Shown piece by piece: positions 23,220-57,629 of a stretch of DNA of 64,000 nt; the first letter of the stretch is position 1; the number at the start of each line of letters is the position of its first letter. The DNA is from Cristatella mucedo (lineage: Eukaryota > Bryozoa > Phylactolaemata > Cristatellidae): assembly GCA_009760855.2 (NCBI GenBank), contig WPIO01000001.1, forward strand, positions 7,499,001 through 7,563,000. The letters run 5' to 3'. The notes under the pieces are model-generated. The model ran no database searches and was not told the DNA's origin. It was given only the letters and a program-made list of their open reading frames with translations. Made by a program: the position numbers and the translations under genes.

Positions 23220-23417
23220 TTATATCGTTAAAACTTGCTTATTTTTAAATTATTTCTGCCACGTAGCAGTAACTCCTATAACTGAAAACAACGATGAATG
23301 AATTTACATGACCTGTCGGAAGAATACCTACATCGAAGATCTTCCGACTGCAGCCGATGGACAGTGACTCAAACGCGCTGGTCATAGCACACTGAGATGC
23401 AGAAAGTTGGTGAGCCG

Positions 23418-23598
23418 TACTGGCTTACTAGGTAAGGTGGTTGCTTTTCACGACTTCGGCCCCGACGTCGTGGGTTCGAATCCTAAGGTGGGCGATCCCT
23501 TATCACCGCTGCCAGCGGTGATGATAGCCGTTAAGGCTCTTCTGTCGCTCTACAAAAATAGGCTGTTAAATCAGCTTGTATTTATTTATTTTATTTAA
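23418..23598 (+). repeat. SINE-A copy
   Basis: TAGGTAAGGTGGTTGCTTTT, GTGGGTTCGAATCC, GGGCGATCCCTTATC, GTTAAGGCTCTTCTGTCGC, TGTTAAATCAGCTTGTAT and a TTTATT-type tail. It lies just beyond the tRNA-Lys gene. Confidence 0.8.
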
Positions 23599-23831
23599 AA
23601 AGGAGTTCCACCACTCCGTATCGCCGGATCCGCTTTTCCAGTCTTTCGGCCTATGGGCGTACATATTCTGGGTTATGGCCTGAAGAGAGAAATTGCCAAC
23701 TAATAGACAGAACATGATTCAACTCCACTTACTAGGGCTTATGTAGCATTATACGCCATCTCGCTTGCATCTCAAGCAAAGCCAAAAACTCGATTGCCGT
23801 TTCCCGGTGCCTCGACGGTACGCTAATGCCG

Positions 23832-23962
23832 AGCTGGTTTGGTCCAGCGGACAAGGTGCTTGCCCCTACCAAAGTCTTGCTGAGGTTGTGGGCTCGAGCC
23901 TCAAGGCATATGTGAAGTGCCTGAATAGCGATTAAGTTCTCTTGGGTGCTATACAAATGAAT

Positions 23963-23972
<10 letters not shown>
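23832..23972 (+). repeat. SINE-B copy (tRNA head, L2-like tail)
   Basis: GCTGGTTTGGTCCAGCGGA, GTTGTGGGCTCGAGCC (B box), then GAAGTGCCTGAATAGCGATT, AAGTTCTCTTGGGTGCTATA and CAAATGAATTATATA, i.e. the L2 hairpin tail. A (GT)n tract follows at once. Confidence 0.75.

Positions 23973-23976
<4 letters not shown>

Positions 23977-24059
<83 letters not shown>
23977..24059 (+). repeat. (TG)n microsatellite
   Basis: Pure TG repeat of about 41 units directly after a (TA) run at the SINE-B 3' end. Confidence 0.98.
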
Positions 24060-24060
<1 letters not shown>

Positions 24061-26907
24061 GGGAAATGTAGGTAAACACTCTGCTCCACATGAAAGAGGT
24101 CAGATGACATGGTTAAACAGCGAAGGCACACGTGGGCGTATTCGAGTGAATCTCTTGCTGCTTTTCCTTCCCAACGGGCATATTCGTTCAATTCCCGACG
24201 ACAATAGCAAGTCTTTTTTGCCATGATCCTTTAAGACAAACTTAGTCTATATTCAGGCGCTTTGGGCCTTTCGCGAACAAGTTCATTGCAAGAAAATGGC
24301 TGTGCATTGAAGAAATATCAGTTTACAGTTTGGCATTCAATTTGAGCCATGTTGTGATGCCGAACGCTCGGCAGAGGAAGAATAAACTATCGCTTGCCCT
24401 TCGGTGTAACCAAGTGCAAAAGAGTTACGATTCGGTGCAAGAAATAGGTCGCTTCATCTAGAGCGTTACCCTACTTACCGTTATCAAGCAGTCGCAAGTT
24501 CGTGGCTTGAGCTGAATCTAGATAAAACCAAAATGTAGGGGCCTTTACGGAGCTTTATTCGCTAGCGCACAATGTCGATCTGGTTCAGCGTTATCCCTAT
24601 GCACCTCGAAAACGCTCGCCACGACGTACACAGGTGGACCTCGCCCTACATCCTGCTCCTACAGAGGAAATAGCTAGCAGCATCGGTTCTGGCTCCGCAG
24701 AAATCTCCAGGGTGCTCAGAACGCAACTCCAACGAAGACCCGTCCCCATAAGTCCGGGGATACGTTCGTACTTCCAGCCTGTAAGTTGGAACAGGAGTGC
24801 GGGCGTGGCCACGCCCACAATGTCGTTCCGTCCCAGCAGTACTCACACCGCTCAGCCCGGCCAATGGGCGCGCTGAGTGCCAGTAATGTCTCTTCTCTAC
24901 TGGCGCTCCGGAGCTGCTTCCACGACAGCTTCTACATTCGTATGTACACTCGCTCATCGGCTGCGTACAATACAATACAGCCGTCGTCAACACCACAACT
25001 GGCTTGTGGGGGCAACGTTCACCTTCGTCGAGCCGCCATCTCGAGACCGAGCCCCTACTGGAGCAACTAACCTCATCGCGTTGACCATTCGGGGTGAACC
25101 GTTCGCCTCGATTGGCACTCTGGATTTTACACACTGGATCGGCGGAGTCACATTTCAAGATTCCAGATAAATCAATATTGTCATTCGAACATATACTGCC
25201 ATTCGGCTATTAAATCATGAGGGAGTCGGATAACTATTACGATCGTAGGTACACAAATAAAGAAGAATGCCATGCGGTCCCAGGGAGCCAAACCCTGACG
25301 GATGTCGTCCTTGGGATTCAAACCTGAGACCGCCTGGACAAGAATCACTCACATCAACTCATTCATTGTACCTTCAGATCTTGGCACATTAATCGATATA
25401 TCTACGTGAATACTTACCCTATAGATTCTTAAAGGCACGTTTCTCAGTTATCTGCTACTGGACAGTCAACTCTCTTGAATTAGTAGAGCAATTTTTTAGA
25501 CTGCTGCAAAAAGCGATCTCAAAAAGTGACCACTGATTAGGATCGTACACGAATCAGTAGATGAAGCAGCGGAGATCCACGCCTGTGCACAGCAGACTTT
25601 CTTATATGTCTTTTAAGAGCAGTCGCCTGACAATATTGATGTATAATATGAAAAACTTCAATATACCGGTTGGCCAATGCATCACCACCACGAAAGAAGG
25701 GTGTCCTGTACCTGAAGCAAAACAAGAAAATTAGAGAAACTGCCATAACCATTCCTAATTTATCGGGAATTATTGGGACAAGCTCAAAATTAAGCACACT
25801 GGCTTGACGGCAAAATCAATGATGAAATTATAAAGTTGGGAAAAATGCGATTTGCAGAATATGAATTCGACCTGTGGGATGGGCCCCGTAAGCGTTCAGG
25901 CAATTTCTGGCCAAGGTAAAACTTCTATAACGGCGAAGCTCCGAGCAACCCTTCCAATAGCCTAAGCTTCTTAAAACAGACTTTATTGCACCGTTCTGCA
26001 GCAGCAGGTTATAGGGTGGTACAGTTGCCTGCCAATCGACTTGGTATCTATTAATTACGAAGATTCTTGTGGAAAGTAAGACAGCAGTAGATATTTAGAT
26101 CTACTCACATAACTTGCTTGTCATGTATCTATTTCATGTCTTCTCCCGTTTCCGGACAGGCATACACGAGTCTCGATTAACTTAGTTTGCTGTTTGCATG
26201 CACAAGTATCCTCGAACTTACTTGGCTGGCTGTGTCTCATTTACATCCATTTGAGGCTATTTATATAACTCCCGTCCGGCTTAGGTAAGATGAGCCTATA
26301 TAGATGAACTATATGTTTGTGTGAGTGACAGCAATATCACTGAAGAATGATGGCAGTGCTGGCTTCACGTATTCGAATGAGAAAGTTGCTTATTGGAGTG
26401 ACTCAATGCTTGGAAAGCGAAAGGCTCTGGCTTTAGTCAGCCCTCCCTCTATCGCTAGGGTATTGGTTAACATTTGTCGCTAAGAGAACAAAAACCAGAA
26501 GGCATCACTCAGCTGATCGGGTTTAAGCTCGTTCGCCAAAAAGTGCAATTTCAAAGGCAAGGCTGAACCTCGGAAGCCTGCAGCTCACTGGCCTCGAACC
26601 TGGCGCACCCTCAACTAGGGTCTTGTTTGAGATTTCCCCATCTCGTCAGCATCTCGAGCTGCTCTTTCTAGAAAAAAGAAAGAGCAGGCTGGGGATATTG
26701 CGTCTCTGCCCTCGCCGTCGAACAGCCGGCTGGCTGCAGGCGGTCAGCTCAACTGCCACGCCGCCATCACTGATTCACTTAAATCGGTATCACGTCAGCT
26801 GCTCCATCGCACGACAGCGTTACCGACTGATAGTGCGGTGCTGTAATGGACTCACACGGGGGCAGCTCACACAGTGTCTGACAGGAGAACTAGCGAGCGT
26901 GTCGACC
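24060..26907. other. Intergenic stretch, no recognised gene
   Basis: 24600-25160 is GC-richer and open in several frames on both strands, but no product is recognisable. The rest is unique-looking AT-rich DNA. Confidence 0.4.
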
Positions 26908-28779
26908 ATGAAACGCCTCTTGCTCGCTCTGGCCGTCATGACCGCCACTTTGCTGACAAAAGGTTCGCTAGACGACGCGCAGCTAATCAAGATTCGACCG
27001 CTGTTGTCTGGCTTCGTATTCTACGCCGTAGCAGTTGGCAGCTTCGTCCACCCGTCCTCCCCGCACAGCCCACTGGGCCTGTGGCTCAGCTTTATTGTCG
27101 CTTCTTTCTCGTCATAGGAGGATCGTACACAGTGCCGCCAGGCTGGAAGGAAGGTCAGACAAAATGCGCCTACCGCCGGCGGCTACATTCCGCCTGGTTA
27201 TCGGCTTTGTACTGCATGCGGTTAATACTCGCGTCGCGAATGAATGCGGTTAATACTTTCGTCGCGAGTTGCGAGCATTTGGCGGTCTTTCTGCTCTGCA
27301 CTAATTTAAAATTCAAGTCTGCTCTGTGAAATGTCCATACGACATTTGCCTTCGGGATTGCCACGTGCTGTCAAAATCGGGATTCTGGACATGGGAAACT
27401 GGAAGGTTAAACTAAGGAGAATGGAGTCGGGCGAAGAATTGGGGAGGATTAAGCTTAGAAAAATAAATGTAAGCTAGAATGACAAGAGCACATAGACCGA
27501 GTGCAGTGCATAAGAATAAGTCATTGATGCGACATGCGAAGGTGTTTGCGCCAGGCAAGTTCGAATGAACTAGAAGTGATGGTGACAAAGGGGAATGAGT
27601 ATACTGTAAATAAAACTATGGGAATTGAGAATAATTAGGAGGGAAGTGAAAGCGAAAGTGGCAAGGCCGCGTCAAATGCAGAACAACTTCTCGAATAATT
27701 CCGAGAGATCCGGTGGCTCAAGCATTGAATAACCAATCCCAATACGTCGAGAATGGCAAGCATTTACGATTGTCCTCAAACAATCAGATTAGACAAAGCA
27801 GCAAGAGAAAGCTGGTAGGAAGGAAGAAGTAAGAGAAGAGAGAACGCAAGCCGACAGACAGCGGGTCACTGGGGGACCTTCGTCGAGCGGGCTACTAGGG
27901 CTGGGGAGACTGACTGGCACCTTCACGTAAGGCCACCAAGTTTAAAGCAACATATAGATCGAGGTAGAAATCTAAAAGCAGACAGACACGTGATAGAGGA
28001 CAAGCTTTCCGTCTGCTTGAGGTCGAGCCACAAACGTACGTACTGCGAGACAGGCTCTCAAATAGAACGTGAAACTGACCACTAGAAATACAGGCTAGCA
28101 ATTAGCAAGCAGTCTTCCATGCTCATTCAGTTGCTATATATTTCTGACAAAGGTGACTGCATGGGACGAAGGAAACGCTATTGATGTACCAGCAATCCTG
28201 AAAGCAGTTCTCTGGAAAATCACAAGAGCATAACATCGTGACTCATGTATGCATAGCTATCCTAAAGCTAAAGTAACCTGACCCTACGAGAGCAAACGAT
28301 AGTGTAATTCCTTCATGGGTGCATCTACTTAGCTCGTATGCATCCCTTAAAACACTTCACCATCTGTGAACTACATGCTTTGATGACGCTCACTGTGCAG
28401 TTGAGGTTTTTCTGGGTCCACTGACATTGATCGACTCGTGTGTAGGTGATCAGTTCACACCGAGGGCTCATTTTGACAATTCAAGAGCATTTCTTTACAA
28501 AAGCTTTCGAACAAGGTGTTAGTGACATTACTGGATGCGATCGTCTATTTAACCCTTGCAGTCCACTGCTCAGATGTCATCGTGCCGTCGATTCCAATTG
28601 GCTGCCAAGGCGATGACGATTGCAATTTCTACGAGAAATGTTGTTTTTTCAACGAAAAAAACGTATGCACCATGGCATTGGAACCGGATGAGAATACGAT
28701 AAGTGAGAGCTGCTTGCACCCGTATTGTTTTTACCGAACTTCGTGGCTACTGTCAGTTTTTGCACTGTTGTTCTCATAA
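26908..28779 (+). CDS. Putative secreted Cys-rich WAP-like small protein (2 exons)
   Basis: Predicted by me from signals. Exon 1 is 26908-26962: ATG then a hydrophobic signal peptide MKRLLLALAVMTATLLTK, ending AAAG/GTTCGC. Exon 2 is 28562-28779: acceptor TTTAACCCTTGCAG. The phase-1 junction restores VHCSDVIVP, so the join is in frame exactly at the signal-peptide end, a common place for an intron in secreted proteins. The mature part has C-x5-C-x5-CC (GCQGDDDC, NFYEK, CC), as in whey-acidic-protein domains, then a third block with C and a CLHPYC pair. One WAP cysteine after CC appears missing. The last 14 residues are hydrophobic (SWLLSVFALLFS), perhaps a GPI signal. About 91 residues. The donor GTTCGC is weak; exon 2 could alternatively be used with its own upstream ATG at 28516. 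Function unknown. Confidence 0.42.
26963..28561. other. Putative intron of the WAP-like gene
   Basis: No mobile element recognised. ORFs at 27000-27330 read through in several frames but have no known motif. Confidence 0.35.
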
Positions 28780-28904
28780 GCATTGGGAGAGTAAGCAATG
28801 ATTCCATATTCACAAAAATAATCAAACGTCGAAACTCTCAATCTAGGGCAAAAGCAGAAGCCTTGAGCTACCACCACTAGTGGCCTGCAAGCTTAAGCTA
28901 TACC

Positions 28905-29270
28905 TCGCATGAACCTAAAACCTCTGAAAACCCGTGCACTTAGTTCGTATGCTCCCAAAGCCTATAACTCCCTCTCTACTGATGTCACAACATCCCTAAC
29001 CTGTCACTTAAAAAGAAGCTAAAAGCACACCAGATGCTCAGAGCATTTTCTGGATCCTTGTGACTTGCCCTCTGCGTGCTGACACTGTGCATGCCACCAC
29101 TAACCATATTTTCATGTTGACACTTCTCATGTTACCATTAATTATATATGCATATTTACACTATGCATGTTACCAATAACCAGATGCTCATACTTTCTAT
29201 ACAGCATATCTAAAGTGCACAGAAAAAGATTAAATTTTCTGAGGGGGCTATACAAATGTATTATTATTAA
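28905..29270 (+). repeat. L2 3'-end fragment
   Basis: LSSYAPKAYNSL-like end of the LINE thumb, CATGCCACCACTAACCATAT-type UTR blocks, AAGTGCACAGAAAAAGATTA, TTTTCTGAGGGGGCTATACA and an ATTATTATTA tail. Confidence 0.8.
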
Positions 29271-29907
29271 TATGAAAATAAAATGCTGCAGTAACACTGA
29301 GATTTCACTCACTAACACACCCACACATGTGCGCACACACACAAACAGCAGTCTTTTGACTTTCAAAATGTAGTCTTAGTTATGGCAGATGAGGTCACCC
29401 TCGACACAGGCATCGGCTTATTGGTTCGGAACGCAGCAGCAGGCAGTACCCTAACTGCTGTAGACTCAAATAAAAATACTACTATTAATAATAAAACATT
29501 TGAACAATCGTAACAAGAATCGTAGGAAAACTAAATCTCTGTCTTTGCACTTTACGTACGATGTAAAGGAGGCATATCGGATGGAGTAGCGATTCCATGC
29601 ACAGTGTCAGGATTCGTGAGGATGTACAATACAATTCACACGGCCATGGCAAATCATCTGTTATGCAGCAAGAACTGCGACATCGATGATCTAGTTGTCT
29701 AAGGCACCAAAATGTGATAGTGCTAGTCAGACAGTGTGGTGATCAACAAACAGGGATAGACAGAACAAGCTTCATCTTACAAAAAGGGAGCTAACAAGAG
29801 TCGACCAGAAATGTGAGAAAACCATTTACCAAAATTAAGTAAAAAGATTTGCGTTTGAAGTGCACCTTGTTAATCGTATCACTCTAGCTGCCGTTAAAGG
29901 TCAACAC

Positions 29908-29990
29908 ACTGGGTTGGCCCAGGGGTAAGTTGCTCACCTTTGATGCCCGAGGTCGTGGACTTAAGCACAGCGGCATATGTGAACAAATGG
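29908..29990 (+). repeat. SINE head fragment
   Basis: GGGTTGGCCCAGGGGTAAG and CCCGAGGTCGTGGACTTAAG resemble the tRNA-like head of the SINEs; the tail is missing. Confidence 0.5.
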
Positions 29991-30768
29991 ATGGAGATTT
30001 CGTTTAGTCTGACCTGAGCTTACCATTGTTCATGTACTTGATTTTTAGACGACTTCATGACACGTATCGAGAGTACAAATGGCATGTAAGCGTCAGCTCT
30101 CATGAATGTCTTACCTGTGCAAGTGACCTATCACGTATACATCATCAATGGCCTATAGCATTCATTACACAATATGCTTTAGCAGCCGGAAGGATTATCG
30201 TACTACAAGTGCAAATCACGGTGCATCCTTGCTGCTTCATCTATTTACAATAAAGAATCAGCATACATTTTGACATTTAAAAGCTCTTACTCAATAAATT
30301 TTGACATCTAGTTAGCAATAAAACAGAAAGCCATAGGTGGCGTTTACTTCAGCACTCCAACAGCAAAGAAGCAGCAACAGCATTTCTTTGATCTGAGTCT
30401 GCTGAAGGTATTGTAAGCGCATTCTTATAAAGCTACGGCAGTCAAGAAAACTGCAATGCATGCCAGAGGGTAAGGCCAACATGCGGTGCAGCCATTACAG
30501 ATGCCGCAGAGACGGACATGTGATCCAAACAAACAGTGACCACGGCCGATGGGTTTTGATAGATGTCACCACTCTTCGTTGACTAGGAGAATCAACAAAA
30601 TTTCTGGCCCCCCCCCCCCCGCCTAAAGCCAGGGGAGACGATATTGGACTTTGTAAAGCCGGTCGCTCTACAGAACCAAAGCCAAGGCAGTTCCAGTTTT
30701 GGGCCCTCGGTCTCAGCAGCTGTGCTCCCCCTACACGAGCAAGCTACACCGCTTCCCTGTAAAGACGT

Positions 30769-52874
<22,106 letters not shown>

Positions 52875-53179
52875 TGTACGATGTTAGCAGAGGCAGGGTG
52901 CCGGACACGCCAGCGGAAGCTCCACGTGCGTTGCCATGCCTGCGACGCTGCAGTACCACTTTATGATATAACGCTCGTTCCTGTAAAGATTATCCAAAGC
53001 AATGGACACCAGAATAGCGTTGCCTTGTTTTTAATTAAGCATTTCTCCGGTTTTTGCTTGCTCATTCAACATTCTGATAGTGCCGAATCTAACTGTTACA
53101 TAGGACACACAAGCATGCCCCGCCCATTCGGGCCAAAGGGCTGTCCGTCGGTCTGCTGGTCCCAAGTATACACAATCCG

Positions 53180-53541
53180 CTAACGTAAACAAGCGATCAT
53201 GTGCTTCTGCTTTTGCCGGAAAATTCCACTCGTTGAAGTCTCCAAGCGTAGCGTATTTAAGAACTTAATCAGCGCTGCAATAAATCTGCCAACTGAAATG
53301 TTTGTGAAGTACAGTAGCCAGATTGCTACAGTCCACAGATTATCGGCGGCTCCTGAATCATAACCTGCGGAAACCGGATATATAATAATCAGCCACGTAT
53401 AACGCTGAACTGGACGTCGTAATAATGAGTCCTTTATTAGTGCTTTTAAGCTTCGCACTACCGAGTTGTTGGCTATGTCTGGTCCTGTACAGATGGCCCC
53501 TTGTGGCTCAAATAGACAGCTCAACATTAACGACATCGACT
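53180..53541 (-). other. Unrecognised open frame upstream of UFSP1
   Basis: The - strand frame, from ATG near 53541, runs about 120 codons: MSLMLSCLFEPQG, RRPVQRYTWLIIIYPV, a hydrophobic NLWTVAIWLLYF, then a basic end. I recognise no family; it may be chance. Beyond 53590 the same frame is antisense LINE. Confidence 0.2.
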
Positions 53542-53595
53542 TGTTAAATGAAGGTGTGGGCGCTCTTGGTTGCTTCCGTGCTCTGCTATCATCAC

Positions 53596-54680
53596 TATAC
53601 ACAAAATCTTGGCCTTCATTTCTATGCCAATGACATGCAGCTGTACCTATGCTTTGATCCCTCCCAACCTTCAAGCACATCTAACTCTCTCAACTCCCTT
53701 GCGGCATGTATTGCTGACATCCGCATATTGACGGCAGCATTATTCCTCAAATTAAATGACGATAAATCCTAAATCCAGCTTAATAGTTACTAGAAAACCA
53801 TGTGCGACCCTGAAATTGGAAAGCTTAACGCTCAGAATCGACTCTACCAGAATATCTCCTATGGAATCAGTACGAAATCCATGTGTACCTTCCCAAGTGA
53901 CTTTTTTGCGAGACGACCAGATCAGCTCCACTATCAAAGTATGCTTAATTTTAGCTTCATAACATAGCAAAATTCATGCCTGCTTAGGTAGGAACACTGC
54001 ATCAAGTTGGTTCATATAATTGTAACATCTCTTCTCGATTTCTGTAAATCAGTACTTGCAGGTCTGCCAGCCTATACATTCAGGTGCTTACAGTTGGTGC
54101 AAAACTCTGCAGCTAGGCTTTTATGTCGTGAGCGTTGCAGTTGCCACATTTCGTCATTTCCCGAATAGCTGCACTAACTTCCAATAAATTAGCGTATTGA
54201 CTTTTAAGATTTTGCCACTTACTTTTAGGTCTCTTCATTCTCTAGCTCCAGCCTACCTATCAGATCTACTCCTCCACCAGGCTAGGCATCGTACCACCCG
54301 CTTTTCTGACTAAAATTGTTTAGCTAGACCTCGTCAAATTCTCAAATATTTTGGAGGTCGTGGCTTCAGTTCGTAAGCTTCCAATGCCTGGAAGTCGCTC
54401 CCTATTGACTTCACGACATATCCTGACTTGACGCAATTTAAATGAAGCTGAAAACACAGCTTTTCCCCACAGAGCTTTTTGGGTCCGTGTGAACTGTCTT
54501 GTTTGTGCAAATTCGTGCTCATACTGTGTATGCTGCCACTAACCATATTATGCATGTTAACACTATGTACGGTTTCATTAACCATAAGGTCATGCTTCCT
54601 TTACCGCAAATATCAAGTAGTTAGAAAGAGATTCAGCTCTCTCAGGGCACAATACAAATGTATTAATATTATATACAGAG
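53596..54680 (+). repeat. Old 5'-truncated L2-type LINE
   Basis: [20 protein letters not shown] (YADD changed to YAND), [38 protein letters not shown], 3' UTR and tail TTCAGCTCTCTCAGGGCACA then TATTAATATTA. Confidence 0.8.
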
Positions 54681-54889
54681 TTTGCATGAAAAATCCACGC
54701 ACACTTTGAATCGACATAATTCTCAAACGGTGCAGAGTTTTACAACATAAATGCCAAACTATTACTCCTAAACGGTAGGTTTAAATATAATTAAGCTAAA
54801 CATGTGTCGATTTGTGCATGTTGTTGCAACCCTGATAGGCGCAAAAAACTTGCATAACTAACTTGTTTTTTGGTTTCAGTTTGATTCGG

Positions 54890-55610
54890 TAGCATTTGCG
54901 GTTTTAGAAGGGTAGTTTTTGGAAGCACGATAAGAGAGCACGCGAAGTTAGAATTCTTGGATAATGCATGCCTGTGACTGTATGGGGCATTGATTCAGGA
55001 ATTTTAAAGGTTTGAGACATACGGTTCTGCTAAGCGCAGAAGTATGCCAGACCGGGCTCGAGACTATGCCAGAAACGGGTAGTGCAGTTAAAGAAAGAAA
55101 CCGAACAACTATATCAATACAATTTCCGATAATAAAAAGAGCTGTAAGGGTATATAAAATTCCTTTAGAAATCTTGGTAAAACCCGCTTGTATTACTAAA
55201 TTTTGATTGAGATTTTGATAAGTTAGTTCAATATAGTGAACACATTTGGCACACCGAGAGTTATGACTAGGATACCTGTTCAAACTCATTACTCATTTTC
55301 TCGTTAATCAGGAAATGCTGCTTAATAGTTTTTTCCTTTTTACCGCTAGGCCGATTTATTGCACGGTTTTCGAACCAGGTCAAGTTTTTGGTTTTGTATG
55401 CTTAGGAAAGTATACTTCAAATCCTTGATGATTGCTGAAAATACCCGAAACATTCTTATAAACGCATTGTGTAAAGGGGCTCCTTGGTGCATTCAGTAAG
55501 TCTTACTTTGCAGCATTCTGAAGATGTAGTGAAATAAAATCCGTTGGAAATGAGTAGTACCTCATCGAAAGCCTTAAATCGCCCAGGATTCTGAAAGAAC
55601 ATTATCACCT
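54890..55610 (+). repeat. Unclassified interspersed repeat, copy 2
   Basis: Matches 12950-13760 in ordered blocks: GTTTGAGACATACGGTT, GCCAGACC, AATCTTGGTAAA, TTGGTGCATTCAGTAAGTCT, CTTTGCAGCATTCTG. Confidence 0.55.
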
Positions 55611-55779
55611 GCGCATGCTTTTGCACCTGTATGAAAACAACGAGGATGGTACATATGAACGACTTGCTGCAAATTTTGCTAGCTCATGTCAATCCTGCGT
55701 TCGGTTGAAATTTTTCTTAGCCAGCAGTACATGAAATACTGAAATACCTGGCGTTTTATCTCGACGCCCAGGGTGCGTG

Positions 55780-57060
55780 GAGTTTTCAAGCAAGCTTCAT
55801 CGGCGTGTATTGTCGTTGGAGTGTCTACGACTCGTTAGCCGCGATGCGAGGCGCCAGCTACGCCGGTATTTGTCACGCCGCAAGGACTAGCACCGTTACT
55901 TTGGTCGCTTCGTTGTCTGCATTCGTGGCCAATGACATAAGTTCAGGAGCCGGTACGGCACGTCCGTAACAGGCTGAGCTCGGGGGTTTGAAGCCGTTCC
56001 CCGATCGCAAAATGCACGCGAAACCTCGCTTTTGCCGCAACGGCTAAATTGTTCACCGGTCGATTTAGCACGCCTCCGTTTCGCCGTAAAGCCCGGTTGC
56101 GCCACGTTGCGAGGCGGCAGTTAATGTCTGAAGCGGCCAGCCAACGGCCGTTTAGCCTGTGCGTTAACGTCTTCTCTAAGATTAGTCATAACGACGCGAG
56201 GCTCTAGTCTCTCCCGCTCCGCTTTGATACTTCCAGTGCTGACGCCATCTCCGTCAGGCGGCTGACCGGGGGGGGGAGGGTCGCTATAAATACCCGACAG
56301 CTCAAGGTCGGCAACGCTCCGCCATGCGACAACGGTCGCCGGCGGCGCAGCAAGCCTGGACGGTTGCCGGGCAGCGGCGGCATTTGCTGCCGGGTGCTTT
56401 TTCCCAGCGGCCCGCGCGTTCGTACTGCGAGCGAGCGAATGCTTCAGTAAGGCGCCCGTATGCCCGCGCGACGTTATTACATTAGGCTGAAGTTATTTAT
56501 ACAGTCGCCAACTTACAGCGACGCAGTGTTTGCGGCGTGTCCTAGCAGCGCGAGCGACAAACCGCTCGCAGCAATTATCTCAATTGTCAACAGCCGCCTT
56601 CCCTCTCCCGAGAATCTCTTTCGCGCTCTCGGCTGGCGGCATGGCGGCGGCGGCGGCGGCGGCGGCGGGCGGCGCAGCGCCTCGGCTCTCGCGGTCGGTC
56701 GCTTCGCCGCAGTCAGGAGGAGGAGCAGCAGCAGCAGCTCTCGTCGGAAGCTCTCTGCGTACTCTAAGAGCGGACGCGCCGACGGCCGCCGCGCCGCGGA
56801 CGCGCCGACGCTCGCTCGCTTGCTCGGCAGTCGCTCGAGTCCTAGCTCCTCAGCCCCCGCCCCGTCTCGTCCCTAAGGAGGGGGGCTGGGCGGCTCGGCT
56901 CAATCGGCCCAGAAAGCTACCGCTGAGCCGCTGCTTCGGCGGCTGCAGATCAGCAGCTGCGCACCGCCGCAGCAGGTCCTCCTCTCAAGGACCGGTGGTC
57001 AGTTTCCACTCTCTTCGACCCTCTCAAGGACTCTCTGCGACCGCAGAACTGCTAGTAAGC
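55780..57060. promoter_or_regulatory. CpG-rich region, probable promoter and first exon
   Basis: GC content and CpG frequency jump here relative to the AT-rich DNA on the left. It holds a TATA-like box (56285-56292), a GGC run with an ATG (56641) and a donor-like GCTA/GTAAGC near 57053. Open frames to 57066 are Ala/Arg/Ser low complexity, so I do not call a protein. Confidence 0.4.
56285..56292 (+). promoter_or_regulatory. TATA-like box TATAAATA
   Basis: TATAAATA after a G-run (GGGGGGGGGAGGG) inside the CpG-rich zone; start of transcription would be near 56315. Confidence 0.4.
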
Positions 57061-57117
57061 GACTGAATTTTTTTTTTTTATTTCATTCGCTGATTAGCAG
57101 CTCTACGGTGTCAAGCC

Positions 57118-57258
57118 GAGCTGATTCGGTCCAGCGGTTAAGGTGCTCGCCCCGACCAAGGTCTAGCTGAAGTCGTGGGCTCAAGCCTTGAGGCATATCT
57201 GAAGCGCCTGGAAAGAGATTAAGTTATCTTGGGGCGCTATACAAAAGAATTATACATA
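57118..57258 (+). repeat. SINE-B copy, well preserved
   Basis: CTGATTCGGTCCAGCGGTTA, AGTCGTGGGCTCAAGCC, GAAGCGCCTGGAAAGAGATT, TATCTTGGGGCGCTATACAA. GCGCC/GGCGC stem intact. Confidence 0.85.
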
Positions 57259-57307
57259 ATTTTACATGGCTCAATGGTTCCTTTAAACGGTCTTCGATGA
57301 CTTGGCC

Positions 57308-57452
57308 CCCAAGGGAGTGTGAGGTTAGGGGGTTGGGTGCGAGGCGCTCCACGCCCTTGACGACCGCGCAGGTCATGGGCTCGATTGCTTCGGTAAATGT
57401 GAAGCTCCTAGATAGGGATTTGGTCTTCTTATTGCGCTATGTGATAAATTAT
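57308..57452 (+). repeat. SINE-B copy, diverged, tandem to the previous
   Basis: GACCGCGCAGGTCATGGGCT, CGATTGCTTCGG, AAGCTCCTAGATAGGGATTT, TCTTATTGCGCTATG. Confidence 0.6.
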
Positions 57453-57629
57453 ATTCATTTTTATAAACGTCGGTGATAAAAACCCGTAAAATAAACGGTT
57501 TACGGCAGATCGACTAATGATGGCCGTTGCACACGCCAGCTGGGCTCTGTATTTGGGCTCAATGAGATAGTGATGCTCCGACAGAACCTTCTGTGCTTTG
57601 TTTATCTGTCGTTAGCATCGCAATTGCAT

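Noticed and set aside
23977-24059. Regular repeats as a CRISPR array
   Set aside because: Simple dinucleotide repeats without spacers; eukaryotic DNA.
24646-25158. 170-codon reverse ORF, Cys/Arg rich
   Set aside because: Several frames of both strands are open here and no domain pattern is visible; not enough to call a gene.
56460-57066. 138- and 178-codon ORFs in the CpG-rich zone
   Set aside because: Two overlapping frames of Ala/Arg/Ser low complexity; at this GC content stop codons are rare. Kept only as a possible first exon.
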